A DNA stretch of 64,000 nucleotides, from positions 1 through 64,000 of the forward strand of contig CAYOHP010000025.1 in NCBI GenBank assembly GCA_964403795.1, read 5' to 3'. Both the position numbers and the translations under genes were made by a program. Below, piece by piece: positions 51,032-58,819 of this stretch. Origin of the DNA: CAYOHP01 sp964403795 [NCBI: uncultured bacterium] (lineage in GTDB: Bacteria > Muiribacteriota > UBA6191 > CAZXTJ01). Within the stretch, counting starts at the first letter, position 1. Every line of letters starts with the position of its first letter. The notes under the pieces are model-generated. The model was given only the letters and a program-made list of their open reading frames with translations. It was not told where the DNA came from and ran no database searches.

Positions 51032-51691
51032 TCACAGGAGACGCGGCCAATCGCGTTCCGGGTCCACCGGACGGATCACCCGTGCCGGGACCCCGTAGGC
51101 GAGCACACCGGGCGGGAGGTCCGCCACCACCACCGATCCGGCGCCCACGATGGAGCCGGCGCCGACCTTCACCCGGGGCGCCAGGACCGCCCCCACCCCG
51201 AGGAAGGCCCCCGCCCCGATCGTGACCCGCCCGGCCATCCTCGCTCCCGGCGAGACCGAGACGCCCTCCTCCAGCACGCAGTCGTGCTCGACGATGGCGC
51301 CGGTGTTGATCAGGCCGTGGGGCCCGACCCGGGCCTGGCTCTGGACCACGGCTCCCGGGAACACCACCGTCCCCTCCCCGAGGCTCGCCGACTCGAGGAC
51401 CACCGCCGAGGGATGACGCACCACGCCGAATCGGAGTCCCGACGCCGACAGCTCCGCGGCCACCGCCAGCCGCGTCGGATTGCGCCCCAGCGCCACCACC
51501 CCCAGATCGCACCCGGGATCGAGGTTCCCCGCCAGCCAGTCGCGGCCATGGACCTCGACGCCCTGGACCCGGGTGCCCCGGCGGACCGGGTCGTCATCGA
51601 GGAGGATCCTCCCGGCCCCGGGCGCGGCCGCCGCCAGCAGCTCGACCGTGATCCTCCCCTGGGCACCGGCCCCGAAGACGAGCCAGTTCAC
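51032..51691 (-). CDS. PglD-like sugar O/N-acetyltransferase
   Basis: 219 residues. An N-terminal Rossmann-like part (MNWLVFGAGAQGRITVELLA) is followed by a left-handed beta-helix of hexapeptide repeats (SLGEGTVVFPGAVVQSQARV; NTGAIVEHDCVLEEGVSVSP; GRVTIGAGAFLGVGAVLAPR). The catalytic His of PglD-type enzymes is in IVEHDC. It would acetylate the amino group made by the aminotransferases. GTG 51691 overlaps the stop of DegT aminotransferase 2. The two genes are probably translated as a unit. Confidence 0.9.
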   Translation of the reverse strand: MNWLVFGAGAQGRITVELLAAAAPGAGRILLDDDPVRRGTRVQGVEVHGRDWLAGNLDPGCDLGVVALGRNPTRLAVAAELSASGLRFGVVRHPSAVVLESASLGEGTVVFPGAVVQSQARVGPHGLINTGAIVEHDCVLEEGVSVSPGARMAGRVTIGAGAFLGVGAVLAPRVKVGAGSIVGAGSVVVADLPPGVLAYGVPARVIRPVDPERDWPRLL

Positions 51692-52839
51692 GAAGCGCAG
51701 GCCTCGCAGCCGAGCCCGAAGGCCCGGTAGAGGACCGAGACCACCTGGTCCTGCTCGGCCTCGCTCATCTGCGGGAAGATCGGGACCAGGAACGAGTGGT
51801 CATGGGCCGCCTCGCTCTCGGGAAGCGAGGCTCGGGCGGCATGTTCGCGATAGGCCTCCTCGCGGTGGGCGAGCATGATCCCCGGCTTGCTCGCCACCCC
51901 CGCATCCAGGAGCGCCTGGATCACCTCGTCCCGGGTCCGGGGCGCGCCCGCCTTCAGGGTGAGGGCGTAGGACTGGTAGTTCGGTTCGGCCCACTCCGGG
52001 ACGTGGGGCGTCGTCAGCCACGGGTGTCCGGCCAGGGCCGCGTGGTAGCGGGCCGCCACCTGCCGGCGACGGGAGACGATCCCGGGGAGCCGCTTCATCT
52101 GCTCGATCCCGATGGCGGCCTGCACGTCGGTCATCCGGTAGTTGTAGCCCACTCCCTCGTAGCGCTCGATCACCAGGCGCTTGGCCCCATGGCGGACGGT
52201 GTCGGGGACCGTCATCCCGTGCTGGCGCATGCGCCGCAGCCGGGCCGCCAGCTCGGCGTCGTCGGTCGTCAGCATGCCGCCTTCCCCCGTGCTGATGACC
52301 TTGCGGGGATGGAAGGAGAAGCAGACCAGGGGAGAACCTCCCCCGATGGGACGGCCCCGATAGCCGCTCCCCAGGGCGCAGGCCGCGTCCTCGACCAGCA
52401 AGAGACCCCGGCGCCCCGCCAGCTCGCGGAAGCGGTCGAGATCGGCGGGCAGGCCGATCTGGTGGACCACCAGGATCGCCCGGGTCTTCGGGGTGATCAC
52501 GCTCTCGACCGCGTCGGGGTCGAGGTTGAAGGTGCGACGGTCCACGTCGGCGAAGACCGGGACGGCACCCGCATGGCGCACCGCGTTGGCGGTGGCCAGG
52601 AACGACATCGAGGGGACGATCACCTCGTCGCCGGGCCCGATCCCGAGGACCACCATGGCGAGGTGGAGGGCCGTGGTGCAGTTCGAGACCGCCACCGCAT
52701 GCGCCACCCCGCAGGCCTCGGCCACGACACCCTCGAACTCGGCGACCCGGGGACCCTGGGTGAGCCACCCGCTCTCGATCACGGCGGTGGCGGCCGCGCT
52801 CTCCTCAGGCCCCAGGAGCGGTCTGGTGATGGGGATCAT
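51688..52839 (-). CDS. DegT/DnrJ/EryC1-family aminotransferase (2)
   Basis: 383 residues. PLP lysine K180 in SFHPRKVISTGEGG, with GIGPGDEVIVPSMSFLATAN and LLVEDAACALGSGYRG. Similar fold and length to aminotransferase 1, so the pathway probably makes a sugar with two amino groups or two different amino sugars. The last residues (GCEACAS) carry a Cys pair of unknown use. ATG 52839 lies 35 bases inside the epimerase gene, a rather long overlap. Confidence 0.9.
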   Translation of the reverse strand: MIPITRPLLGPEESAAATAVIESGWLTQGPRVAEFEGVVAEACGVAHAVAVSNCTTALHLAMVVLGIGPGDEVIVPSMSFLATANAVRHAGAVPVFADVDRRTFNLDPDAVESVITPKTRAILVVHQIGLPADLDRFRELAGRRGLLLVEDAACALGSGYRGRPIGGGSPLVCFSFHPRKVISTGEGGMLTTDDAELAARLRRMRQHGMTVPDTVRHGAKRLVIERYEGVGYNYRMTDVQAAIGIEQMKRLPGIVSRRRQVAARYHAALAGHPWLTTPHVPEWAEPNYQSYALTLKAGAPRTRDEVIQALLDAGVASKPGIMLAHREEAYREHAARASLPESEAAHDHSFLVPIFPQMSEAEQDQVVSVLYRAFGLGCEACAS

Positions 52840-53821
52840 AGTGTCCGAGCTCCCGTCTGCGGATCGCCTCCCGGCGCCACTCGACCAGGCGCCGCAGGCC
52901 TTCGTCGAGGTCGATCTCCGCCTCGAAACCGAGGAGTTCCCGGGCCTGATCGGTCGAGGCCAGGCGCCGCGGCACCGGGTTGACGGCCCGCTCCGGGAGG
53001 AACTCGGGTTCGAGATCGGTCCGCCCGGTCACCGCCAGCAGGCGTCGCAACAGCTCGAGCAGGCTGGTCTCGGTCCCCGAGGCCACGTTGAAGACCCGGT
53101 CGGAGATCTCGCTCCGGGCGGCCAGCACGTTGGCGCGGGCCACGTCCTCGCTGTAGACGAAGTCCATGGTCTGGGAACCGTCCCCGAAGATCTTGGGCCG
53201 GGTACCCGAATCGAGGCAGTCGAGCCAGCGGATCAGGACCTCGGTGTACTTGCCGAAGACGTCCATGCGGGGCCCGTAGACGTTGAAGTAGCGCAGCGCC
53301 ACGTAGGAGAGCCCGGTCATCTCGTGGAACGACCGGTAGAGCGCCTCGTTGGCGATCTTGGCGGCCCCGTACCAGGTGCGGTTGTTGTAGAGGTGGTGGC
53401 TCTCGCGGGTGGGGAACTCGTCGGCCATGCCGTAGACCGAGGCCGAGCTGGCCGCCACCAGGCGCCGCACCTTGGCCTCGACCGCCGCCTCGACCACGTT
53501 GAAGGTGCCGGTGACCAGGACGTCGTGGCATTCCCGCCACTGCTCGGCGCAGGCGGTGATCCGGATGGCCGCCTGGTGGAAGACCACGTCGACGCCGTCG
53601 AAGACGGGGCGGATGGCAGCCTTGTCCCGGATGTCGGCCCGCACCAGCTCGACCCGGGCGCGCTGGCGGGCATCCTCGATGTTCAGGAGGGTTCCCCGGG
53701 TGAGGTTGTCGATCACCCGGACCTCGGAGACGCCCTCGCGGCGTACCAGGAGGTCCAGGATGGTCGAGCCGATCAGCCCGCACCCGCCGGTGATCAGCAC
53801 CGTCTTGCCTGCGAGTTCCAT
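52805..53821 (-). CDS. NAD-dependent sugar epimerase/dehydratase
   Basis: 338 residues, extended short-chain dehydrogenase. NAD site GGCGLIGS (residues 12-19), catalytic Ser in ASSASVYG and YxxxK in WYGAAK, with LRYFNVYGPRMD. The pattern resembles UDP-glucose 4-epimerase-like and dTDP-glucose dehydratase-like enzymes, and the exact substrate cannot be read. It starts the five-gene operon that continues with two aminotransferases, an acetyltransferase and a glycosyltransferase. ATG 53821 is 6 bases from TACTCT, with no ribosome site. Long frames above it are shadows of the WD40 gene. Confidence 0.9.
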   Translation of the reverse strand: MELAGKTVLITGGCGLIGSTILDLLVRREGVSEVRVIDNLTRGTLLNIEDARQRARVELVRADIRDKAAIRPVFDGVDVVFHQAAIRITACAEQWRECHDVLVTGTFNVVEAAVEAKVRRLVAASSASVYGMADEFPTRESHHLYNNRTWYGAAKIANEALYRSFHEMTGLSYVALRYFNVYGPRMDVFGKYTEVLIRWLDCLDSGTRPKIFGDGSQTMDFVYSEDVARANVLAARSEISDRVFNVASGTETSLLELLRRLLAVTGRTDLEPEFLPERAVNPVPRRLASTDQARELLGFEAEIDLDEGLRRLVEWRREAIRRRELGHYDPHHQTAPGA

Positions 53822-53827
53822 GGGCCG

Positions 53828-53833
53828 AGAGTA
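53828..53833 (-). promoter_or_regulatory. -10-like element next to start of the glycan operon
   Basis: Minus-strand TACTCT with 6 bases to ATG 53821 and no ribosome site, suggesting a leaderless operon transcript. Confidence 0.45.
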
Positions 53834-53902
53834 GGCGAGCGCTCCCGGCTGTTCAAGGCACCCGCCGAGGCTCGCCGGGATGGAGGACGGGGCCCTGCGG
53901 GC

Positions 53903-53908
53903 TACCCT
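53903..53908 (+). promoter_or_regulatory. -10-like element of WD40-like gene
   Basis: TACCCT (GGGCTACCCT), 24 bases before ATG 53933, with GGAGGAGG between them. Confidence 0.45.
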
Positions 53909-53932
53909 CGGTCCGGCGACCGGAGGAGGGGC

Positions 53933-56041
53933 ATGGACATCGTGCGCCACGACCGGGTCGGGACGCGGTCGCTCCCGGCGAGGTCGGGGCTGGCCCTGGT
54001 CCTGGCGACGCTCGCGACCGCGGCAGGCGCCGCCGGTCCCGGGGACCTGCAGGTCGAGGCTCCCGACGGTCCCGCCGGGGCCCTGGCCCGGCTCACGAGC
54101 TCGCCGCTCCGGGCCTCCGATCCCTATGCCCCCGCGGCCTGGTCCGTCCCGGCCGACCGGATCGCCTTCGAGGCATCGGACCGGCGGGCGGTGCTCTGGT
54201 CGGCCAGCCGCCGGCAACCGGTGGGCGAGGGGGGCGTCGGTTCCGGGAGCATGCCGATTCCGGCCGCGACCGTCTCGCTCCTCGCCTTCGATCCGACCGG
54301 GAAGTACCTGGCCCGGACCGACCGGGGCTGCGAGATCACCTCCGCCGAGGTCTTCGAACTCGCCACCGGGCGGCGGGTGGCGACCGTCCCGCTGGCCGGC
54401 CCCAAGGCCCAGTCCAACGAGGACGACGAGTGGAAGCCGGGCGAGGAGTTCCGCCTGGTCCTCACCGTCTGCCTCGACCCTCCCGAGGTGCTCACCCTCT
54501 CCCCGGGCGCGAGCCATCTGGCGGCCGCGGCCCGGCAAGGTCCCTTCACCATCGCCAGCCTGGGCCAGCCACTCGTCACCTGGACGGTGCCGACCGCGCC
54601 GGCCCGCCCCTCCCAGGCCGTCTTCGCGCCCCGGGGCGACACCCTGGCCCTCTCCGACGACCAGGGGCGGATCCGGCTGGTCGACCTCGCCACCCGGAGC
54701 ATCAAGGAGCTCGGTCGGACCTGGACCGGGGCCGGGACCCTGGCCTTCGCTCCCGACGGCTCCCGCCTCTACGTCGGAGGGGACCACGGCTCGGTCTCGG
54801 CCTGGTTGCGGGTGACGGTCAAGGGCGGGAACTGGACCCGCAAACTCCCCGGCGAACGGGTCCTGGCCCTGGCCCCGGAGCCGGACGGCCGGACGCTGGC
54901 GGTGGCGGTCGAGGTGCCTTCGGGTGCCGGGAGCCTCGGGGTGGAGTCCCTCATCCAGCGCCTCGCTGCCGATGACGGCCGGGACCTGACCCCCGGCTTC
55001 CGCATCCCGGGTCGGGTCGAGTCCCTCGAGTTCCACGAGGGTCGGCTCCATGCCCTGGTGCGCCAGGGCGTGCTGCTCTCCACCCGGGTCCTCCCGAGGA
55101 GCCCGTCCGAAGCCGACGACCCGGAGCCGATCCTGGGTCACGGCCGGCAGATCGAGGACCTGGCCTTCGACCCGGAGGGACGCTGGCTGGTCTCGGCCGA
55201 CGCCGGGACGGTGATCGCCTGGGACACCCGCACCTGGACGATCGCCGGCAGCGCCCGGGCAGGGCCGGGGCTGTCCCGCCTCTGCGTGGATCCCCGCGGC
55301 CCCTCGGTCTACGCCGCCCGGAACGCCGGCCTGGTGCGCCTCGGTCTGCCCGGGCTGGAGGTCGCCTGGAGCCAGGAGCTCCCCCGGGTCGCCGACCTGG
55401 TGCTCCGGCCGGGTGCGGATCGCGCCCTGGTCCTCACCTGGGGCGCGGAACTGCTGGACGTGGGCCTCGGCCCCGAGGTCGAGGTCCGGAGCCTCCGCAA
55501 GCTCTCCGACACCGGGGGCAGGCTCGCCTCCGACCATGCCGGCAAGGTCGTAGCGGTGCGGGAAGGCTCGCAGCGCGCCCTCGTGTTCGAGGGGGAGCGC
55601 CCGACCCCCCGGGCCGGGCCCGCGGCGGCACGTTGGATCGCGGATCTCGACCTCTCGCCCGGGGGCGATCGGCTGGCCCTGCTCCACCAGAACGACGGCG
55701 TGCTGGCCGACCAGTGGACGGTGGCGGGGCCCAAGCGGCTCGGCCCCCTGGCCAGGGTGGCGAGCCTCGGCACGCCCAGCGAGCTCCGGGTCGCCTGGCG
55801 GTCCCGCCTGGTGGCCTTCCGGGCCTGGGACCGGGTGCAGCTGGCCCGCTTCGGGGCGACCCGGGAGTTCCGGAGCGTCTCGCACGGCGGCGGCTCGCTC
55901 TCGGCCCTGGCCCTCTCCCGGGACGAGCGCCTGCTCGCCACCGGGGCCGAGGACGGCTCGATCCTGGTCTGGGACCTGGCCGCCCTGGCGCTCCTGGGCG
56001 AGGGTCCCGAGAAGGAGACCGCGCCGGCCAGGAGCCGCTGA
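53933..56041 (+). CDS. Secreted WD40-like beta-propeller protein
   Basis: 702 residues with a signal-like segment (about residues 17-34). WD-type repeats are spread along the chain: PTGKYLARTD, APRGDTLALSDDQGRIRLVD, APDGSRLYVGGDHGSVSAW, PEGRWLVSADAGTVIAWD and, near the end, SRDERLLATGAEDGSILVWD. Other repeats are degenerate; two propellers may exist. It is likely a protein-binding platform in the periplasm. ATG 53933 has GGAGGAGG 5 bases upstream. It is divergent from the glycan operon. Confidence 0.82.
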   Translation: MDIVRHDRVGTRSLPARSGLALVLATLATAAGAAGPGDLQVEAPDGPAGALARLTSSPLRASDPYAPAAWSVPADRIAFEASDRRAVLWSASRRQPVGEGGVGSGSMPIPAATVSLLAFDPTGKYLARTDRGCEITSAEVFELATGRRVATVPLAGPKAQSNEDDEWKPGEEFRLVLTVCLDPPEVLTLSPGASHLAAAARQGPFTIASLGQPLVTWTVPTAPARPSQAVFAPRGDTLALSDDQGRIRLVDLATRSIKELGRTWTGAGTLAFAPDGSRLYVGGDHGSVSAWLRVTVKGGNWTRKLPGERVLALAPEPDGRTLAVAVEVPSGAGSLGVESLIQRLAADDGRDLTPGFRIPGRVESLEFHEGRLHALVRQGVLLSTRVLPRSPSEADDPEPILGHGRQIEDLAFDPEGRWLVSADAGTVIAWDTRTWTIAGSARAGPGLSRLCVDPRGPSVYAARNAGLVRLGLPGLEVAWSQELPRVADLVLRPGADRALVLTWGAELLDVGLGPEVEVRSLRKLSDTGGRLASDHAGKVVAVREGSQRALVFEGERPTPRAGPAAARWIADLDLSPGGDRLALLHQNDGVLADQWTVAGPKRLGPLARVASLGTPSELRVAWRSRLVAFRAWDRVQLARFGATREFRSVSHGGGSLSALALSRDERLLATGAEDGSILVWDLAALALLGEGPEKETAPARSR

Positions 56042-56212
56042 ACGCGCTGCCGGCCGGGGCCTCCCGCCACGGGGCATGCGGGTGGTCAGCCGGGAAGGTC
56101 GCGTGCTAGGGTCCCGGGCCATCGAGAAGGACCGTCGCGTGTCGGCGGTCCCCCCCACACGAACAAGAAGAATGAAGTGGGAAGCAGAGAACGCGTTGGG
56201 AGGAGTCGAGAG
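56042..56212 (+). other. Intergenic region / 5' leader
   Basis: 171 bases between the WD40-like gene and the next secreted-protein gene. It holds a possible -10 element TAGGGT at 56107-56112 and, near 56158-56205, an unusually A-rich purine stretch (ACGAACAAGAAGAATGAAG) for this genome, followed by the ribosome site GGGAGGAG. Nothing else is seen. Confidence 0.35.
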
Positions 56213-56749
56213 ATGGTGCGTAAGCTCGCGTCCATGGCCCTGCTGTCGCTGGGCCTCCTGGTCGGAGGCCTCCGGGCCGAGACCGTCGTAGTCCCCGGGG
56301 AGCGCGAGGGGTTCCCGACCCCGCCGGCGTTCCGCCTGATCGCCACCGGCGTGTCGTACAACGACGACTTCGCCTACGTGTGGGTCGAGGCCGAGGGGAA
56401 TTGCCGCTGGGAGTGGAAGCAGGAGTGCCACGTGGGGGCCAACGGCCAGGTCATCTGCCGCCCGGTCTCCGAGTGGAAGTGCGACCGGGACATGGCCTAC
56501 TACCGGCTGCCGGCGACCGTGAAGGTCGACGCCGCCAAGAAGCGGGCCTACTTCGTCGCCGAGGGTGCCAATCCCCTCGCCTTCGGGAAGACCAAGTCGT
56601 TCCTCTGGTCGAAGTGGATCGAACTCTTCCAGGGCGCCAAGCTCTCCGTGACCCACCAGACCGCGGACCTGGTGCTCGACACCGAGAAGCTCGGGACCGG
56701 CGCCCGCGAGGCGAACTTCCTCGACCTGTACGAGGACCGGGTGGACTGA
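56213..56749 (+). CDS. Secreted protein, unknown
   Basis: 178 residues from ATG 56213 (GGGAGGAG 7 bases upstream) with a signal peptide (about residues 1-22, ending LRA before ETVVV). The mature part is beta-rich with a tight Cys/Trp cluster (NCRWEWKQECHVGANGQVIC; SEWKCDRDMAYYRL) that could form two disulfides. No family is recognised. Its A-rich leader and strong ribosome site hint at good expression. It is followed by a 15-base-stem hairpin (56771-56802), so it appears to be a single-gene unit. Confidence 0.65.
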   Translation: MVRKLASMALLSLGLLVGGLRAETVVVPGEREGFPTPPAFRLIATGVSYNDDFAYVWVEAEGNCRWEWKQECHVGANGQVICRPVSEWKCDRDMAYYRLPATVKVDAAKKRAYFVAEGANPLAFGKTKSFLWSKWIELFQGAKLSVTHQTADLVLDTEKLGTGAREANFLDLYEDRVD

Positions 56750-56770
56750 GGTCCAAGACGGATCGCCGGC

Positions 56771-56802
56771 GAGCCGGGGAGGGTCGAGACCCTTCCCGGC
56801 TC
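56771..56802 (+). terminator. Strong hairpin after secreted-protein gene
   Basis: GAGCCGGGGAGGGTC pairs over 15 bases with GACCCTTCCCGGCTC, one G-U pair, two-base gap at the top. It starts 21 bases after the stop and has no T-tract. The 58479-58510 hairpin has the same design. Confidence 0.6.
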
Positions 56803-56982
56803 GTCGCGTCCGGGGGTCCGGGCAGGCGGGCGTCCGGGCGTGACCGGAGCGACCGACCGGACGGGTGGGGCACGCCCCGGCGGGGGTGAAATCCATTGCC
56901 CGAGGCTCTTGGCACGACGCCTGCGTGGGGTTCCCCATCCCGGGATCCCGGATCCCGATTCGATTGCCGAAGGAACTCCCCC

Positions 56983-58458
56983 ATGCGATACGCCTCTTCC
57001 GGCGCGCCCCGCCGCGCCCTCCTCGCCCTCGGGATGGCGCTGCTCCCGGCCTTCCCCTCTCCCGCCCAGACCGGTGCCGACCTGGGCAGGGTCCGCGACG
57101 AAGGGACCCGCCTCCGCACCGACCTGAATGCCGGCCTGGAGCGCTGGGACGAGGTCCGCCGCCAGGCCGAGGCGGTACGGGTCGAGCTCCCCAAGAAGGG
57201 CGACAAGCATCTCGACGTGCCCGGATCGATCGGCAGGAAGGGCAACCTCGATCAGGCCGAGATGCTCGGGTTCCTGCCGATCCGCCTGATCGACGACCTG
57301 AACCGGCGCATCTACATCGAGTACGAGCGCGGCTACCGGGATTGGATGAAGGGCTTCTACCCGCCGCTCGCCTACTCGGGCCACTCGGCGGAAAGCCTGC
57401 GCTGGACCATCACCCTCTTCGACTCGTGGGACCGGGACGTGTGGTTCGACTGGAACGTCCCCCAGTACATCTGGCAGCTGTACGTGAAGAAGCTGGGAGG
57501 GATGGGCACCGACGTCGCCACCTTCGAGCGCATGATGGGGGAGCTACCCTCCCTGCATGAGCGGGCCGCCGGCACCGTGACCGCGGCCGCCGGCTACCGC
57601 CCCCAGGTCGAGGACCCCGGCTTCTGGGGCTGGCTGCCGTGGAAGAAGCTCGACTGGGCGAACGAGGCCGACTGGAACCGGCTCTCGTCGGAGGCCAACG
57701 GCGCGCTGCGCACCTACCACGAGCGGCTCGGGGGCGCGGCCCGGGCCTCGGACGGGGCGATCCGCTCGATGGTCGAGTCGGCGGTCCGCTACCGGGACGG
57801 GAACCGACCGGTGCTCGAGTTCCTGGTGGGATGGTCCCCCGGCTCGACCGGCACCGGCAACGGCTGGTCGGGGAGCTTCGCCCCCGATCCCTTCGGGCTC
57901 GACCGGGGCCTCTGGCAGTACTACTTCGACCTCCAGGTCTTCCAGGCCTTGCCCCGGGAGCTGCATGACGAGGTCTTGCGACGCCTGGTCCACGCCTACT
58001 TCCGGGGCGCCCGGGATGCCAAGTACGGCAGCAACGTCTCGAGTTCCTCGGGCGGCGGCTACGACTACGGCTGGGGTTCGTCCTACGGGACCGGCGACGG
58101 CTACGGGTACGGCAGCGACCGCCGCTACGGCACCGGGAACGGCCGGACCCGCACCCCCCGGTCCTGGAACTCCGGCAGCGGGTCGGGTTCCGGGTCGGGG
58201 TCGGGCTCGGGCTCGGGCTCGGGGTCGGGGTCGGGCAGCTCCGGCAGCGGCTCCGGGTCGGGCAGTGGATCGAGCGGCTCGGGGTCCGGAGGGTCGAGCG
58301 GGTCCGGCTCGGGAAGCGGTTCCGGGAGCGGCACCGGCTCCGGCGGGTTCGACGATCCCTGGAGCGACATCGGCGGCACCGGCTCGGGGAGCGGCTCCGG
58401 GTCCGGGAGCGGGACCGGCTCCGGCAGCTCGAGCGGAGGCACCGGCACCGGGCGCTGA
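56983..58458 (+). CDS. Secreted protein with Gly/Ser repeat tail
   Basis: 491 residues with a signal peptide (1-28, ending PAQ before TGADL). The first 340 residues are a helical, Trp/Tyr-rich domain ([40 protein letters not shown]). Then a Tyr/Gly-rich stretch leads into about 100 residues of almost pure Gly-Ser repeats, broken by [10 protein letters not shown]. Gly-Ser tails are flexible and may allow attachment, spanning of the wall or aggregation. GAAGGAAC precedes ATG 56983. No family is recognised. A terminator-like hairpin follows at 58479. Confidence 0.7.
   Translation: MRYASSGAPRRALLALGMALLPAFPSPAQTGADLGRVRDEGTRLRTDLNAGLERWDEVRRQAEAVRVELPKKGDKHLDVPGSIGRKGNLDQAEMLGFLPIRLIDDLNRRIYIEYERGYRDWMKGFYPPLAYSGHSAESLRWTITLFDSWDRDVWFDWNVPQYIWQLYVKKLGGMGTDVATFERMMGELPSLHERAAGTVTAAAGYRPQVEDPGFWGWLPWKKLDWANEADWNRLSSEANGALRTYHERLGGAARASDGAIRSMVESAVRYRDGNRPVLEFLVGWSPGSTGTGNGWSGSFAPDPFGLDRGLWQYYFDLQVFQALPRELHDEVLRRLVHAYFRGARDAKYGSNVSSSSGGGYDYGWGSSYGTGDGYGYGSDRRYGTGNGRTRTPRSWNSGSGSGSGSGSGSGSGSGSGSGSSGSGSGSGSGSSGSGSGGSSGSGSGSGSGSGTGSGGFDDPWSDIGGTGSGSGSGSGSGTGSGSSSGGTGTGR
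58171..58452 (+). repeat. Gly-Ser coding repeats
   Basis: Tandem, imperfect six-base units such as TCGGGC/TCCGGG (Gly-Ser) encode the tail of the preceding gene. Codon choice varies between units, so the repeats are kept by selection on protein sequence or have diverged. Confidence 0.85.
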
Positions 58459-58478
58459 CGCCGATCCCGGGCAACGAT

Positions 58479-58510
58479 GCGCCGCGGGGACCCTCGGGTC
58501 CCTGCGGCGC
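58479..58510 (+). terminator. Strong hairpin after the Gly/Ser-tail gene
   Basis: GCGCCGCGGGGACCC pairs over 15 bases with GGGTCCCTGCGGCGC, one G-U pair, loop TC, 20 bases after the stop at 58458. No T-tract. Confidence 0.6.
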
Positions 58511-58623
58511 TCCTGCGCCAGGGGGACGACGCCGCCGGGGCGGTACAAGTCGCCGTCTTGGGCCGCGGCTTTCGGCCTTCCCCCATCTGCCGGCTCCACC
58601 GAAACCAGGAGCGGGAGGTCCCG

Positions 58624-58776
58624 ATGGACGACCGCCGCTTCCTCTATCTACAGGAGGAACTGAACCGGGAGCTCGGCAAGAAGCCGAGCCTCGAGGACAC
58701 CCTGCACCGCTTCCGGGACTGGGTCACCGACCTGCGCCGCAAGCTCGAGCTCCAGTGGGACGGGGCTCGGGCGTAG
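58624..58776 (+). CDS. Small charged protein, unknown
   Basis: 50 residues from ATG 58624, with GGGAGG 4-5 bases upstream. One amphipathic helix dominates ([40 protein letters not shown]). The start is preferred to earlier in-frame codons because of this ribosome site. No membrane segment. It ends 43 bases before the ketosynthase gene, whose -10 element lies between. Function unknown. Confidence 0.55.
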   Translation: MDDRRFLYLQEELNRELGKKPSLEDTLHRFRDWVTDLRRKLELQWDGARA

Positions 58777-58806
58777 CCCTGCCTGCGTCCCGGCCCTCGG
58801 AGTTGG

Positions 58807-58812
58807 TAAGCT
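58807..58812 (+). promoter_or_regulatory. -10-like element next to start of ketosynthase pair
   Basis: TAAGCT (GTTGGTAAGCT) with 7 bases to ATG 58820 and no ribosome site. Confidence 0.5.
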
Positions 58813-58819
58813 CCCCCGC

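Noticed and set aside
53822-56938. Upstream extension of the epimerase frame to over 1300 codons
   Set aside because: The epimerase fold begins at ATG 53821 with its NAD site; everything above is antisense to the WD40-like gene.
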